Source: Micropruina glycogenica
Lineage (GTDB): Bacteria > Actinomycetota > Actinomycetes > Propionibacteriales > Propionibacteriaceae
Assembly (NCBI RefSeq): GCF_900289045.1
Contig: NZ_LT985188.1
Span: 806,001 to 870,000 of the forward strand
Length of the DNA: 64,000 nt
Reading direction: 5' to 3'
Shown: positions 8,548 through 16,860 of the stretch, one piece after another
Position numbering within the stretch: the first letter of the stretch is position 1
How the letters are laid out: every line of letters begins with the position of its first letter
Notes under the pieces: generated by a model
The model's database searches: none
What the model saw: the letters and a program-made list of their open reading frames with translations, nothing else
Told to the model about the DNA's origin: nothing
Position numbers and translations under genes: made by a program

Positions 8548-10124
8548 GTGCGATCGAGTTTCCCGAGGAAGACCACGAGAGCCCGCTGGAACTGCCAGTG
8601 TTCGGCGGATCAGGAGTCGGGCAGGGCCGGGTGCGGTCAGCATTCCGCTACGGCCGCGGCGACGCCGACGACATCGAGCCGCCAGTCGCCTCGCTGGACA
8701 AGGCGCGACAGATTCGGCAGCGCGCCGAGCAGGTAGATCCTGACCAGGTAGATCATGCTCAGCCTGCGGCGCCGGCGAATCCGATGGATTGGGAGTTGGT
8801 GGCGCAGCTGCGGGCCGAGGTGTCACGCCGGCTGTCGGACCGGATGGGGGATGCCCAGTGGAGTGTCGAGCGCCGCGAGGATGAGGGGCGTGACCTGATC
8901 GGCGCCTTGCTCGACGAGCGGGCCGCCGAAGCTTTGGCGCGGCGCGCTGAGGCCGACTCGTTGGCGCAGCAGGAGGCGCTGGCGAAAGCGGTGTTCGACG
9001 CAGTGTTCGGGCTGGGCCGTCTGCAACCGTTGGTGGACGACGAACGGGCCGAGAACATTCTCATCAGCGGCTGCGATCGCGTCATCGTGGAACACGCCGA
9101 TGGCACGCTGTGGCCCGGCGACGCGGTCGCCGAGACCGACAAGGAGCTGGAAGAGTTCATCGCGTTTCTTGCCGAACGGTCCCCTAATCCTCGCTCCTTT
9201 ACCCGCAGCCAGCCATCGCTGAACCTGACCCTGCCTGACGGGTCACGGCTAGCCGCGGCGCTTGATACCGCCCGGATTTCGGTGGTGATCCGCAGGCATC
9301 GGATCCGACAAGTCACGTTGGCCGAGCTGGTCGAATGGGGCAGCATCACCGAAACGATGGCTGACTTTCTGCAGGCCGCGGTGCGGGCCGGGTTGTCGAT
9401 CGTGGTGGCCGGTGGTCAGGGTGCCGGCAAGACCACGTTCCTGCGGGCCCTGTGCGCCGCCATCGATCCCTCTGAGGTGTTGGGCACTTTCGAGTCCGAG
9501 TACGAACTCTTCCTGCACGAGATGCCCGAGCAGCACCACATGGTGTTTCCGTGGGAGGCGCGGGAGGGTTCCGGCGAGCGTGGCGCCAACGGCCGCTCGG
9601 CCGGCTCGCGTACCACCGCTGAGCAGATCCGCAGCTCCTTCCGGTTCCGGCTGGATCGGCAGATCCTGGGCGAAATCCTCGGCCCGGAAGTGTGGTCGAT
9701 GGTCAAGCTGATGGAGTCCGGGCCGGGGTCGCTGTCCACCACTCACGCCGCTAGCGCGGCCAAGACGATGCGCAAGCTGGTCACCTGTGCGATGGAGGCC
9801 GGCCCGAACATGAACGAGGAGGCGGTCGCTGCGAAGCTGGCCGACTCGATCGACCTGGTCGTGCAGCTCGGCTGCGACATCGTCAAAGGGCCGCAGGGGT
9901 CAGCCGGACGCAAGGTTCGCTACGTGTCGGAGGTGCTGCAGATCACGCCGGGTGAGCGGCCACGCGGCTACGGCATGAATCAAGTGTTTCGTCGGGTGCC
10001 GGGCCAATGCGGGGTAGCGCACACCCGGCCCGATGACCTCATGGTCGACCTGATCGGCGCCGGGTTCGACCTGGACCGGTTCGAACACGAACGCCTCGCG
10101 AACCGTCCCGAGGCGGCATCGTGA
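8544..10124 (+). CDS. tadA: TadA/CpaF pilus secretion ATPase (526 aa)
   Basis: VirB11/GspE-superfamily ATPase that powers pilin polymerisation. An N-terminal extension (about 1-150) is followed by the CpaF N-terminal subdomain (GLGRLQPLVDDERAENILISG) and the RecA core. That core has Walker A GGQGAGKTTF (290-299), an Asp box after it (GTFESEYELF), and the Walker B/His-box segment (RQILGEILGPEVWSM ... SLSTTHAASA). Length is above the usual 400-480 aa because of the Arg/Ala-rich N-terminus. It is coupled to tadB downstream by a 4-base overlap. All catalytic motifs appear intact. Confidence 0.9.
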   Translation: MSAIEFPEEDHESPLELPVFGGSGVGQGRVRSAFRYGRGDADDIEPPVASLDKARQIRQRAEQVDPDQVDHAQPAAPANPMDWELVAQLRAEVSRRLSDRMGDAQWSVERREDEGRDLIGALLDERAAEALARRAEADSLAQQEALAKAVFDAVFGLGRLQPLVDDERAENILISGCDRVIVEHADGTLWPGDAVAETDKELEEFIAFLAERSPNPRSFTRSQPSLNLTLPDGSRLAAALDTARISVVIRRHRIRQVTLAELVEWGSITETMADFLQAAVRAGLSIVVAGGQGAGKTTFLRALCAAIDPSEVLGTFESEYELFLHEMPEQHHMVFPWEAREGSGERGANGRSAGSRTTAEQIRSSFRFRLDRQILGEILGPEVWSMVKLMESGPGSLSTTHAASAAKTMRKLVTCAMEAGPNMNEEAVAAKLADSIDLVVQLGCDIVKGPQGSAGRKVRYVSEVLQITPGERPRGYGMNQVFRRVPGQCGVAHTRPDDLMVDLIGAGFDLDRFEHERLANRPEAAS

Positions 10125-10993
10125 GCACCGGAGCGTTCCTGTCCGCAGTGGCCGGGGTGCTGTTCATGGCCGGCGTGTGCCTCATGTGGGCCGGTCTTCA
10201 GCGGGTACCGCCGGCGCCGGCGCGGCCGCGCCAGGCCAGGAAGCCGGGCCGTTGGGCGAAGACACCGCCTGCGGTGCGTTGGGCGGCTGTGGCGGCCTTC
10301 ATTGCCGGATGGGTGATCGGGCTGGTGACCGGCTGGTGGATCGCCATCGCAGTGCTGCCGATCGCGGTGCTGGCCTTGCCTGCACTGTTGATGGTGTCGG
10401 GGGAGGGCAAGGTGATCGCCCGCCTGGAGGCCATGTCGGAATGGACCCACAGCTTGGCCGGGGTGCTGATCGCTGGGCAGGCGTTGGAGGGTGCGTTGGA
10501 GGTGTCGCTGCGCTCGGTGCCCGAGCCAATCAAACCCGAGGTCACCAGGCTGGTGGCACGGCTGAGGGCACGCTGGCCAACCGACGCGGCCTTGAGGGCG
10601 TTCGCCGATGATCTCAACGACGCCACCGGGGATCTGGTCTGTGCGGCGTTGATGGTGGGCGCTCAGCTTCGTGGCGAAGGTTTGGCGGCGGTGCTGAGCG
10701 GTTTGGCTGAGTCAGTTGCTGAGGATGTGCGGGCCCGCCGCCAGGTTGAGGCGGATCGCAGTAAGCCCCGGGCCATCGCCCGCCAGGTGACGCTGATCTC
10801 ACTACTGATGCTGACCGGGTTGGGGTTGATGGGCAACATCATGTCCGCCTACCACACGCCAGTCGGCCAGATCATCTTGGCTGTCCTGCTGGCCTGCTAC
10901 GCCGGGTGCCTGTGGTGGATGCGGCGGCTCTCGATCATCCCTGAGCCGCCTCGCTTCATGGGAGTCGAGTTGCGCGGGAAGGGGCCGGCATGA
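10121..10993 (+). CDS. tadB: TadB-like inner membrane pilus platform protein (290 aa)
   Basis: Type II secretion F-domain family. Membrane segments lie at about 5-25, a pair at 53-93, and a pair at 225-272; the helical cytoplasmic F domain (EAMSEWTHSLAGVLIAGQALEGALEVS ... motifs) sits between them. In Tad systems TadB and TadC form the platform on which TadA acts. It is sandwiched between tadA and the tadC-like gene with 4-base overlaps on both sides, so the three are made in fixed ratio. Confidence 0.85.
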   Translation: MSTGAFLSAVAGVLFMAGVCLMWAGLQRVPPAPARPRQARKPGRWAKTPPAVRWAAVAAFIAGWVIGLVTGWWIAIAVLPIAVLALPALLMVSGEGKVIARLEAMSEWTHSLAGVLIAGQALEGALEVSLRSVPEPIKPEVTRLVARLRARWPTDAALRAFADDLNDATGDLVCAALMVGAQLRGEGLAAVLSGLAESVAEDVRARRQVEADRSKPRAIARQVTLISLLMLTGLGLMGNIMSAYHTPVGQIILAVLLACYAGCLWWMRRLSIIPEPPRFMGVELRGKGPA

Positions 10994-11895
10994 CCCTGCT
11001 GCAGATGTGGATCGCGGCCGGGCTGCTGGCCGGTGCCGGCGTGCTGTTCCTGGTCTGGTATCTGCTGCCCGCAGATCCCGACCTGGGCGATGTCATGGCC
11101 CGACTCCGTCCCGGCCTGACCAGCCCCAGCAGACCTTCCACCCCATCACCGGCAGATGAAACGCTGTCCAGCCGGGTCGGCCGATGGGGCCAGCGGCACC
11201 TCCCATCGGGGCTACGCGGCGAGGCCCCTACCCGGGACCTGGCCTTACTGGGCACTCCGGTGCATGTCTTCTACGGCGAGAAACTGCTGCACGCCGGCGC
11301 GGCCTTGCTGATCGTTCCCTTGTTGAGCCTGCTGCTGTCAATGGCTGTGGATGTCACGCTCTACGTGCCGGCGGCCGCGACGCTGATCCTGGCGGTGCTG
11401 TTGTGGTTCGTGCCGAACCTGGAGGTCAAGAAGAACGCCGCGAAGGCTCGAACGGAGTTTTCCCGCGCGCTTGCCAGCTACATCGACCTGGTCGCGTTGG
11501 AACGAAAATCCGGCGGTGCTGCGACCCGGCAGGCACTCGAGGACGCCGCCCTGCGTGGCGATTCCTGGCCATTCCGCCGGATCAGTGAAGCGTTGGCCCG
11601 CAGCGACTTCGCCCGCACTCAGCCCGCCGAGGCGTTGCATGAGCTGGCTGTCGAGTTGGCACTGCCCGACCTGGACGACTTGGCCGACACCATGCGGCTG
11701 TCAGGTGCCGAGGGTGTCGAGGTCTACGAGACGCTCAGGAGCAGGTCCAGCTCGATGCGGCAGGCGCGCCTCACCGCCGAGCTGGCTCAGGCCAACGCGA
11801 TCGGGGAACGCATGGGCATTCCCGTTCCGCTGATGGGACTCAGCATCGCCCTGATCGTGGTTGTCGCCGTGATCATGAACCTCGTCGTCCACTAG
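10990..11895 (+). CDS. tadC: TadC-like pilus platform protein (301 aa)
   Basis: Second T2SSF-family membrane protein. It has an N-terminal anchor (about 4-24), a membrane pair near 100-140, a conserved helical region containing SRALASYIDLVALERKSGGAATRQALEDAA (typical of TadC F domains), and a C-terminal membrane segment (MGIPVPLMGLSIALIVVVAVI). Coupled to tadB by ATGA. A 68-base gap follows before the small pilin gene, which has its own strong ribosome binding site (AGAAGGAGG), consistent with higher expression of the pilin. Confidence 0.85.
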   Translation: MTLLQMWIAAGLLAGAGVLFLVWYLLPADPDLGDVMARLRPGLTSPSRPSTPSPADETLSSRVGRWGQRHLPSGLRGEAPTRDLALLGTPVHVFYGEKLLHAGAALLIVPLLSLLLSMAVDVTLYVPAAATLILAVLLWFVPNLEVKKNAAKARTEFSRALASYIDLVALERKSGGAATRQALEDAALRGDSWPFRRISEALARSDFARTQPAEALHELAVELALPDLDDLADTMRLSGAEGVEVYETLRSRSSSMRQARLTAELAQANAIGERMGIPVPLMGLSIALIVVVAVIMNLVVH

Positions 11896-11963
11896 AAGCC
11901 TCAACCCCAACGCCGGGCAACCATCAACAAAGGAAAGCCCCAAGAAAGAAGGAGGAACACCCC

Positions 11964-12158
11964 ATGACTATCGAACTGAGCGCCAAGCTCACCGCATGGT
12001 GGACCGTGCTGAACCGTCGGCTGCGTGACGAACAAGGCTTCTCGGAGACCACTGAGAAGCTGATCATCCTCGCTGTCGTGGCCACCGTCGCCATCGGCGT
12101 GACGGTCTTCTTCCGCGGCTACATCGCCGACCTGATCGCCGCGATCCCCAGGCCCTGA
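11964..12158 (+). CDS. Small Flp-type pilin (64 aa)
   Basis: Probable major pilin. A short basic leader of about 27 residues ends in RDEQG, followed by FSETTEKLIILAVVATVAIG, a hydrophobic helix with a glutamate near its start. Flp pilins usually have Glu at +5 after the prepilin-peptidase Gly; here the Glu is at +6 and Tyr is absent, so cleavage is inferred rather than certain. The strong upstream Shine-Dalgarno (AGAAGGAGGAA) and position between tadC and the TadE-like genes support the assignment. The prepilin peptidase at 31624-32286 would process it. Confidence 0.75.
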   Translation: MTIELSAKLTAWWTVLNRRLRDEQGFSETTEKLIILAVVATVAIGVTVFFRGYIADLIAAIPRP

Positions 12159-12193
12159 CCGGGAAACCGCGAGCAAACCACGTACGGGTAGCC

Positions 12194-12670
12194 GTGACAG
12201 ACATGATGCGCAGCAAGCGCGACCAAGGCCGGGTCGGCCTCGGTCGCGCTACTCCGGCTGCCCGGACCGGTGGCACGGTGACTCGTTTCGTCCGCAGAAT
12301 CCGTGACGAGACGGGGTCGGCCTCGGTCGCCTTCCTGCTGGTTTTCCCTCCGGCGCTGCTGGGTCTCCTGGTCGCGATCATCAGTGCCGCCATGTACTAC
12401 TACGGCGGCAGCGCCGCCATCACGATCGCCCAGACCGGCGCCACCGCGGCGGCCGCCGAACATGGCTCCACCGCCGCCTGTCGGGAAGCGTCCGAAGACC
12501 TTGCCCGCCGGGTCACCTCCGCTATTCACGACGTGCAGGTCAGATGCACCCGCAGCGCCACCACCGTCACGGTGACCGTGACCGGCACCCCGCTGAGCCT
12601 GATCACCGGCTTCGCTCCGACCGTCACTCACACCGCTAACGTCGAGGTCGAGAGGCTGACCGGACCATGA
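12194..12670 (+). CDS. TadE-like pseudopilin (158 aa)
   Basis: Basic N-terminus of up to 50 residues, then DETGSASVAFLLVFPPALLG, a TadE-type leader and hydrophobic helix, then an extracellular domain with two Cys (AACREAS and QVRCTRS) that may pair. The start at 12194 (GTG) is uncertain; an internal GTG at 12278 would give a leader of ordinary size. The product is a minor pilin-like subunit thought to prime or cap the Tad pilus. Overlaps the next gene by ATGA. Confidence 0.7.
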   Translation: MTDMMRSKRDQGRVGLGRATPAARTGGTVTRFVRRIRDETGSASVAFLLVFPPALLGLLVAIISAAMYYYGGSAAITIAQTGATAAAAEHGSTAACREASEDLARRVTSAIHDVQVRCTRSATTVTVTVTGTPLSLITGFAPTVTHTANVEVERLTGP

Positions 12671-13101
12671 ACCGACACCTTGCCGACGACCGCGGCTCGA
12701 TTCCGGTCGAAACCGTCATCCTCGTCCCAGCCATCGCCATGTTCCTGCTGGTGCTGATTCTGGCGGGGCGGATCGCATTGGCCCGCACGGCCGTCGAATC
12801 GGCAGCCGCCGACGCCGCACGAAGCGCGTCGATCGCTCGCACACCCAGCGAAGCGCGTAGTGCTGCTGCTCGGACCGCCGCGAGCAGTCTGGTCAACCAG
12901 CAGGTGCCATGCCGCCGCACCAGCGTGGCTGTGGACACCAGCGGATTCAACATTCCCGTCGGCGCCCCAGCCAGCGTGTCGGTAACCGTCGCGTGCGACG
13001 TCGACGTGTCCGGCTTGGCTGGATTGCCCGGTGGGTTGCCGAACTACCGGGCCGAGTACTCCATGACCAGCCCGCTGGACACCTTCAGGGGGCGGCGATG
13101 A
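12667..13101 (+). CDS. TadE-like pseudopilin (144 aa)
   Basis: N-terminus DDRGSIPVETVILVPAIAMF has the canonical prepilin layout: Gly, then Glu at +5, inside a hydrophobic helix. The following domain is Ala/Arg-rich, then beta-rich with two Cys residues (QVPCRRT and TVACDVD). It is the best-conserved prepilin-peptidase substrate in the cluster. Tightly coupled to both neighbours by 4-base overlaps. Confidence 0.75.
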   Translation: MNRHLADDRGSIPVETVILVPAIAMFLLVLILAGRIALARTAVESAAADAARSASIARTPSEARSAAARTAASSLVNQQVPCRRTSVAVDTSGFNIPVGAPASVSVTVACDVDVSGLAGLPGGLPNYRAEYSMTSPLDTFRGRR

Positions 13102-13544
13102 GAGGCAAGTTTACCGAACGCTGCCGGGACGAGCGTGGGGTGGTGGTCACAGTCTGGGCGCTGGTCACGATCACCCTGATGACGGTGCTGATCGGTGTCG
13201 CCGTCGATCTGACGGGCCAACTCGCCACCCTTCGGCAAGCCAGCGACATCGCCGGCCAAGCCGCCCGCACCGCCGCACAACAGGTCGCCACCGACACCTA
13301 CATGGCGGACGGGCACAGCGTCACCGTCACCGCTGGCCGCGCCAAGAATGCAGCGCTGGGCTACATTCGCGGCGCAGGCATGACCGGTACCGCGCAGATC
13401 GTCGACGGAAACCTCGTCGTGGAGGCCACCAGCCAGTACCAGACACGGTTCCTGTCCATCATCGGCATCCCCAGCATCACCGTGACCGGATCAACCGCCA
13501 CCGTGCGCATCGCCCGCGCCCTCAACGGGGAGGAACACCCATGA
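13098..13544 (+). CDS. TadE/TadG-like pilus protein (148 aa)
   Basis: The ATG at 13098 overlaps the stop of the preceding gene and gives MRGKFTERCRDERGVVVTVW, a short leader followed by one hydrophobic helix. The mature part contains the ATLRQASDIAGQAARTAAQQV stretch typical of TadG/Rv3656-like pseudopilins. It lacks the +5 glutamate. Third of three consecutive minor-pilin genes; coupled by ATGA to the large LysM gene. Confidence 0.7.
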   Translation: MRGKFTERCRDERGVVVTVWALVTITLMTVLIGVAVDLTGQLATLRQASDIAGQAARTAAQQVATDTYMADGHSVTVTAGRAKNAALGYIRGAGMTGTAQIVDGNLVVEATSQYQTRFLSIIGIPSITVTGSTATVRIARALNGEEHP

Positions 13545-16500
13545 TGACCCGCCTGCGCGGCCTGCTCGCCCTGCTCGGCCTGGCCACCATCCTGGTCGGC
13601 CTACCCAGCCTGCTGATCGCCGTCAACCACATCGGCGCCCCACGATTCGGCTGGACCTGGAACGGTCTCCTGCAGGCACTCACCAGCCCCGACGACGGCA
13701 CCTTGCTGTTCACCGTGCTGAAGCTCGCCGGCTGGATCGCCTGGGCCATCCTCACCCTCGCCGTCGCCCTCGAGCTGATCTCCCGCGCTCGCAACCTGCC
13801 GGTGCCGCAGATTCGCGGGCTACGCCTGCCCCAATCAATGGCCCGAGGACTGGTGGCCGCGGCCGCCGCGCTGTTCGTCGCTGCAGGAACCATGACCGCT
13901 GCAGCCCCCTCCCTGGCTCAACCACAGCCAGTTCCTGCTGCAGCACCGGCGCACGTGTCGGTGCCGTCCGACCACGCCGCCAGGCATGCTCCGGTCAAGA
14001 GCCAGAGGGCGGACAAACCTAGCCAGTCCAAACAGCAACGAACCTGGACAGTGAAGCGCGGCGACACCCTGAGCGAGATCGCTCTGGAAACCACCGGCCG
14101 AGCCGCCAACTACCCCAAACTGTTTCGTGCCTCGAAGTCGACCACACAGCCCGACGGGCGACATCTCAGCGACGCCGACCTCATCTACCCCGGCTGGAAG
14201 ATCACCATCCCCAGCACCGCCAGCAAGCCGGTCACCAGCCGGCACGAGCCGAACCAGCGCTCCACCAAGACCAGTACTCCGAAGCTGCCCGGCCCCAAAG
14301 CTGACACACCCACAGCCAGCACTCACCGGCCGGGCGAAACGGCTACGCCGTCGGCCACCGCCGGCACTTCTGGGCCGAGCGCGACGACCAGTTCGCAGGG
14401 TGCCGACGACACCACCGCGGCCACGGCAGCCGACCAGAGTCCTGCCTGGCTTCTCAGCGGCTTGGCCGGCGCCGGTGCTTTGCTGGCAGGCGGTCTGTGG
14501 ATCACCCTGCGGCGCCGCCGCGCCGTACAGTTCCGCACTCGACGCCCCGGACGCACCATCGCCACCCCCGACCCCGCTTTGGCTCCGGTGGAAAAGACCT
14601 TGCACCAGCAGGGCGCGCCGACAGGGGAAATCGTCGTTTCCATCGACGCCATCTTGCGGCGGCTGGTCGCCACCCTCAAGGCAGCGGCGGACCCGATACC
14701 GGCCCTGGTAGGGGTAGACGTCACTGAGCACCACCTGACTGCTCGATTCGCCCACTCGGTCCAGTTGGGCGAGCCCTGGACCTGCCTCGATTCCGAGGAC
14801 GCCCAAGTGTGGCGTGTCGATCGTGACGCTGACCTCGACCTCGTCGGCCCACTGGAGTCCGACAGCCCACCACCATGGCCACAGCTGGTCTGCCTCGGCA
14901 CCGACGGCAGCGGCTGGCGGCTTATCAACCTTGAGGCGTTCGGCATCATCAGCTTCACCGGCAACTCCACCTACGCCGCCGACCTGGCCCGTTACCTGGG
15001 CACCGAGCTTGCGGTGTCGCCCTGGGCACGGGACGTGGAGATCGACTGCCTCGAGGTATGCCCGGAACTGGTTGCGCTGGACCCGGGCCGGATCCGGCAC
15101 CACCCGGCGTCCACCGACATCATCCCCAACCAGGTGGCGGCAGCGATCCACATCAACGAACGCCTTGAGGGCCAGCAGAGCCTGGAAACGGCGCGCGTCA
15201 CATTTGCCGGCGACGAACTTTGGGCAAGCCGCATCCTGATCTGCGGCAACGCTCAAGCCGACGACCTGGACGTGCTCACCGAGCTGATCGCCGACCAGCC
15301 CCGTCGTACAGCCACAGCTGTCGTCATCGTTGACGATCCGCACGGCCACGGCGGAATCACCATGCGGCTCACCGACGACGGCCGGCTGCTCGCGCCTCAG
15401 CTCGGTCTTGATCTCGTCGTCAACGGACTCACCGAGGACGAGGCCCGAGGCTGCGCAGCACTCATCGCAGCGGGGCGCGCCGAGGAAGGCGAGCCCATGC
15501 CCGAACCGGCCATCGCCGCGGAGCCCTCGTGGGCGAGCATGGCGAATGCAGCCGGCGCGCTGCGTTCCGGCCTGACACTGCCGCGCTCGTCGGCGCAGCC
15601 GGACGCTAGCTCGGTGTTGCCCGAACCGGACGACACCTACCTAGCCCGCACGGCTAACACCGAACTCGACCTGGAGGAACTCGCACCGCTGGTCCCCGCA
15701 CATGTGCGCGCCCGCGTTGAAGCCATCGACCCAACGCTCGATGACGACCTGGAGCAGTGGCGCAGACAATCCTCGGCACGACCAAGGGTGCAGGTTCTCG
15801 GCCCCATCAAAGTCCGTGTCGGCAGCGGAGGCGACCCAGCCCGGGCCGCGGCCAGGATGGGCTACTACACCGAGTTGGTTGCCTTCTTGTGCACTCGCCC
15901 CGAAGGGGCCACGACGGCAGAGGTCGCAGACGCGTTCGGGCTGAGTGATGCGCGGGTGCGGCGCGACATGTCGGTAGTGCGCAGCTGGCTAGGTATCGAT
16001 CCAGACAGCGGCCACCCGTTCCTTCCCGACGCAATGAAGGCACCGCAGGCGGCCCAGCGCGGCGTTGGTCTCTATGCCCTTCAGGACGTCTTGTTCGACG
16101 CCGACCTGTTCCGCAGACTGCGCCTTCGCGGCGAGGCGCGCGGCCGGCACGGACTTCAGGATCTCTGCAATGCGCTCGAACTGGTGACAGGCCCTCCCTT
16201 TGACGCGATGCGTTCACGTGTCGGAGTGTGGCTATCCGAGACACACCTGGATCAGCACCTCCAATGCGCCATCGTCGATGTCGCGCATATCGTCTCCACC
16301 ATCGCCCTCGGCGCCGACGAACCTGACCTGGCGCGCTACGCAGCCGAGTTGGCGAGCCGGGTGGCCCCGAACGAGGCAACACCGCAACTCGATCTGGCCG
16401 CCGTGCTCGCCTTCGCAGGTCAGGCTGGCGCCGCCGCAATTGTGGCCCGCCGAGTGGCCACCTGGCGCGACGACAGCGGAGAACCCCCACCAGATCTGTC

Positions 16501-16564
16501 ACGTCGCGCGGAGCAGATCCTGCGCACGCACAAGTGGCTCGCCGAGGGAGGCAAGGCCAGCTGA
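13541..16564 (+). CDS. Multi-pass LysM and BTAD-domain protein (1007 aa)
   Basis: N-terminus has three membrane segments (about 7-27, 60-80, 103-125). A Pro/Ala linker leads to a LysM domain (168-224; TVKRGDTLSEIALETTG ... LIYPGWKITIP), which binds peptidoglycan. A Ser/Thr/Pro-rich stalk and another membrane helix (303-323, then RRRR) follow. The remaining 680 residues are cytoplasmic: a mixed alpha/beta region, a winged-helix-like segment (TTAEVADAFGLSDARVRRDMS), and a C-terminal TPR-like bacterial transcriptional activation domain. This architecture is recurrent in actinobacterial Tad/T4SS clusters. It could link wall contact to intracellular signalling or anchor the machine to the wall. 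Last gene of the pilus operon. Confidence 0.75.
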   Translation: MMTRLRGLLALLGLATILVGLPSLLIAVNHIGAPRFGWTWNGLLQALTSPDDGTLLFTVLKLAGWIAWAILTLAVALELISRARNLPVPQIRGLRLPQSMARGLVAAAAALFVAAGTMTAAAPSLAQPQPVPAAAPAHVSVPSDHAARHAPVKSQRADKPSQSKQQRTWTVKRGDTLSEIALETTGRAANYPKLFRASKSTTQPDGRHLSDADLIYPGWKITIPSTASKPVTSRHEPNQRSTKTSTPKLPGPKADTPTASTHRPGETATPSATAGTSGPSATTSSQGADDTTAATAADQSPAWLLSGLAGAGALLAGGLWITLRRRRAVQFRTRRPGRTIATPDPALAPVEKTLHQQGAPTGEIVVSIDAILRRLVATLKAAADPIPALVGVDVTEHHLTARFAHSVQLGEPWTCLDSEDAQVWRVDRDADLDLVGPLESDSPPPWPQLVCLGTDGSGWRLINLEAFGIISFTGNSTYAADLARYLGTELAVSPWARDVEIDCLEVCPELVALDPGRIRHHPASTDIIPNQVAAAIHINERLEGQQSLETARVTFAGDELWASRILICGNAQADDLDVLTELIADQPRRTATAVVIVDDPHGHGGITMRLTDDGRLLAPQLGLDLVVNGLTEDEARGCAALIAAGRAEEGEPMPEPAIAAEPSWASMANAAGALRSGLTLPRSSAQPDASSVLPEPDDTYLARTANTELDLEELAPLVPAHVRARVEAIDPTLDDDLEQWRRQSSARPRVQVLGPIKVRVGSGGDPARAAARMGYYTELVAFLCTRPEGATTAEVADAFGLSDARVRRDMSVVRSWLGIDPDSGHPFLPDAMKAPQAAQRGVGLYALQDVLFDADLFRRLRLRGEARGRHGLQDLCNALELVTGPPFDAMRSRVGVWLSETHLDQHLQCAIVDVAHIVSTIALGADEPDLARYAAELASRVAPNEATPQLDLAAVLAFAGQAGAAAIVARRVATWRDDSGEPPPDLSRRAEQILRTHKWLAEGGKAS

Positions 16565-16581
16565 CGCCTCCCAACGCCAAC

Positions 16582-16606
16582 CCAATTAATTCCGCGGAAT
16601 AATTGG
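16582..16606. repeat. Palindrome, copy 2 of 5 (variant)
   Basis: The core ATTCCGCGGAAT is intact, with outer arms CCAATTA and TAATTGG; one extra A on the left breaks full symmetry. It lies 20 bases after the LysM-BTAD stop codon. Confidence 0.8.
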
Positions 16607-16653
16607 CTCACGGCCGCCGCGACCCTGCCGCCTGGTGCTGCCTGACCACCCAA

Positions 16654-16671
16654 ATTATTCCGCGGAATAAT
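16654..16671. repeat. Palindrome, copy 3 of 5
   Basis: Perfect 18-base ATTATTCCGCGGAATAAT, 65 bases after copy 2 core to core. Paired sites upstream of the sigma-like gene suggest cooperative repressor binding. Confidence 0.85.
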
Positions 16672-16710
16672 CAGCGAAGGGCCACCTGTCGAGGGGTTCA
16701 CCCGGCGAGT

Positions 16711-16814
16711 TAGGGGACGTTAGGGGACGTGCCTTTGACAAGGGGGTATGGATAACTCTGTGGATGCTGCAACGGTATCCACAGGCAAACCGGTGACCTC
16801 TATGGCCACATGCT
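16711..16814 (+). promoter_or_regulatory. Two-part conserved regulatory module, copy 2
   Basis: GGGGACGT at 16713 and 16723 (10-bp period) is followed by GCCTTTGACA, and GGCCACATGCT at 16804 sits exactly 91 bases from the first unit, as in copy 1. Between them is an 8-base inverted repeat CTGTGGAT / ATCCACAG (16758-16784), resembling two head-to-head DnaA-like boxes, which copy 1 lacks. The sigma-like gene starts 57 bases after GGCCACATG. Confidence 0.6.
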
Positions 16815-16860
16815 TTTGATGCTCTTTCCTGGTCGCACCAACCCAGGAAGGAGCCATCGC

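Noticed and set aside
13835-15349. 504-codon open frame on the minus strand opposite the LysM-BTAD gene
   Set aside because: Mirror of GC-rich codons in the real plus-strand gene; Arg/Gly/Ala-rich product without domains; the plus-strand gene has clear motifs.
16735-16763. TTGACA at 16735 as a -35 box with a nearby -10
   Set aside because: TATGGA and GATAAC lie only 6 and 10 bases away; no -10 at 16-19 bases, so no promoter is claimed.
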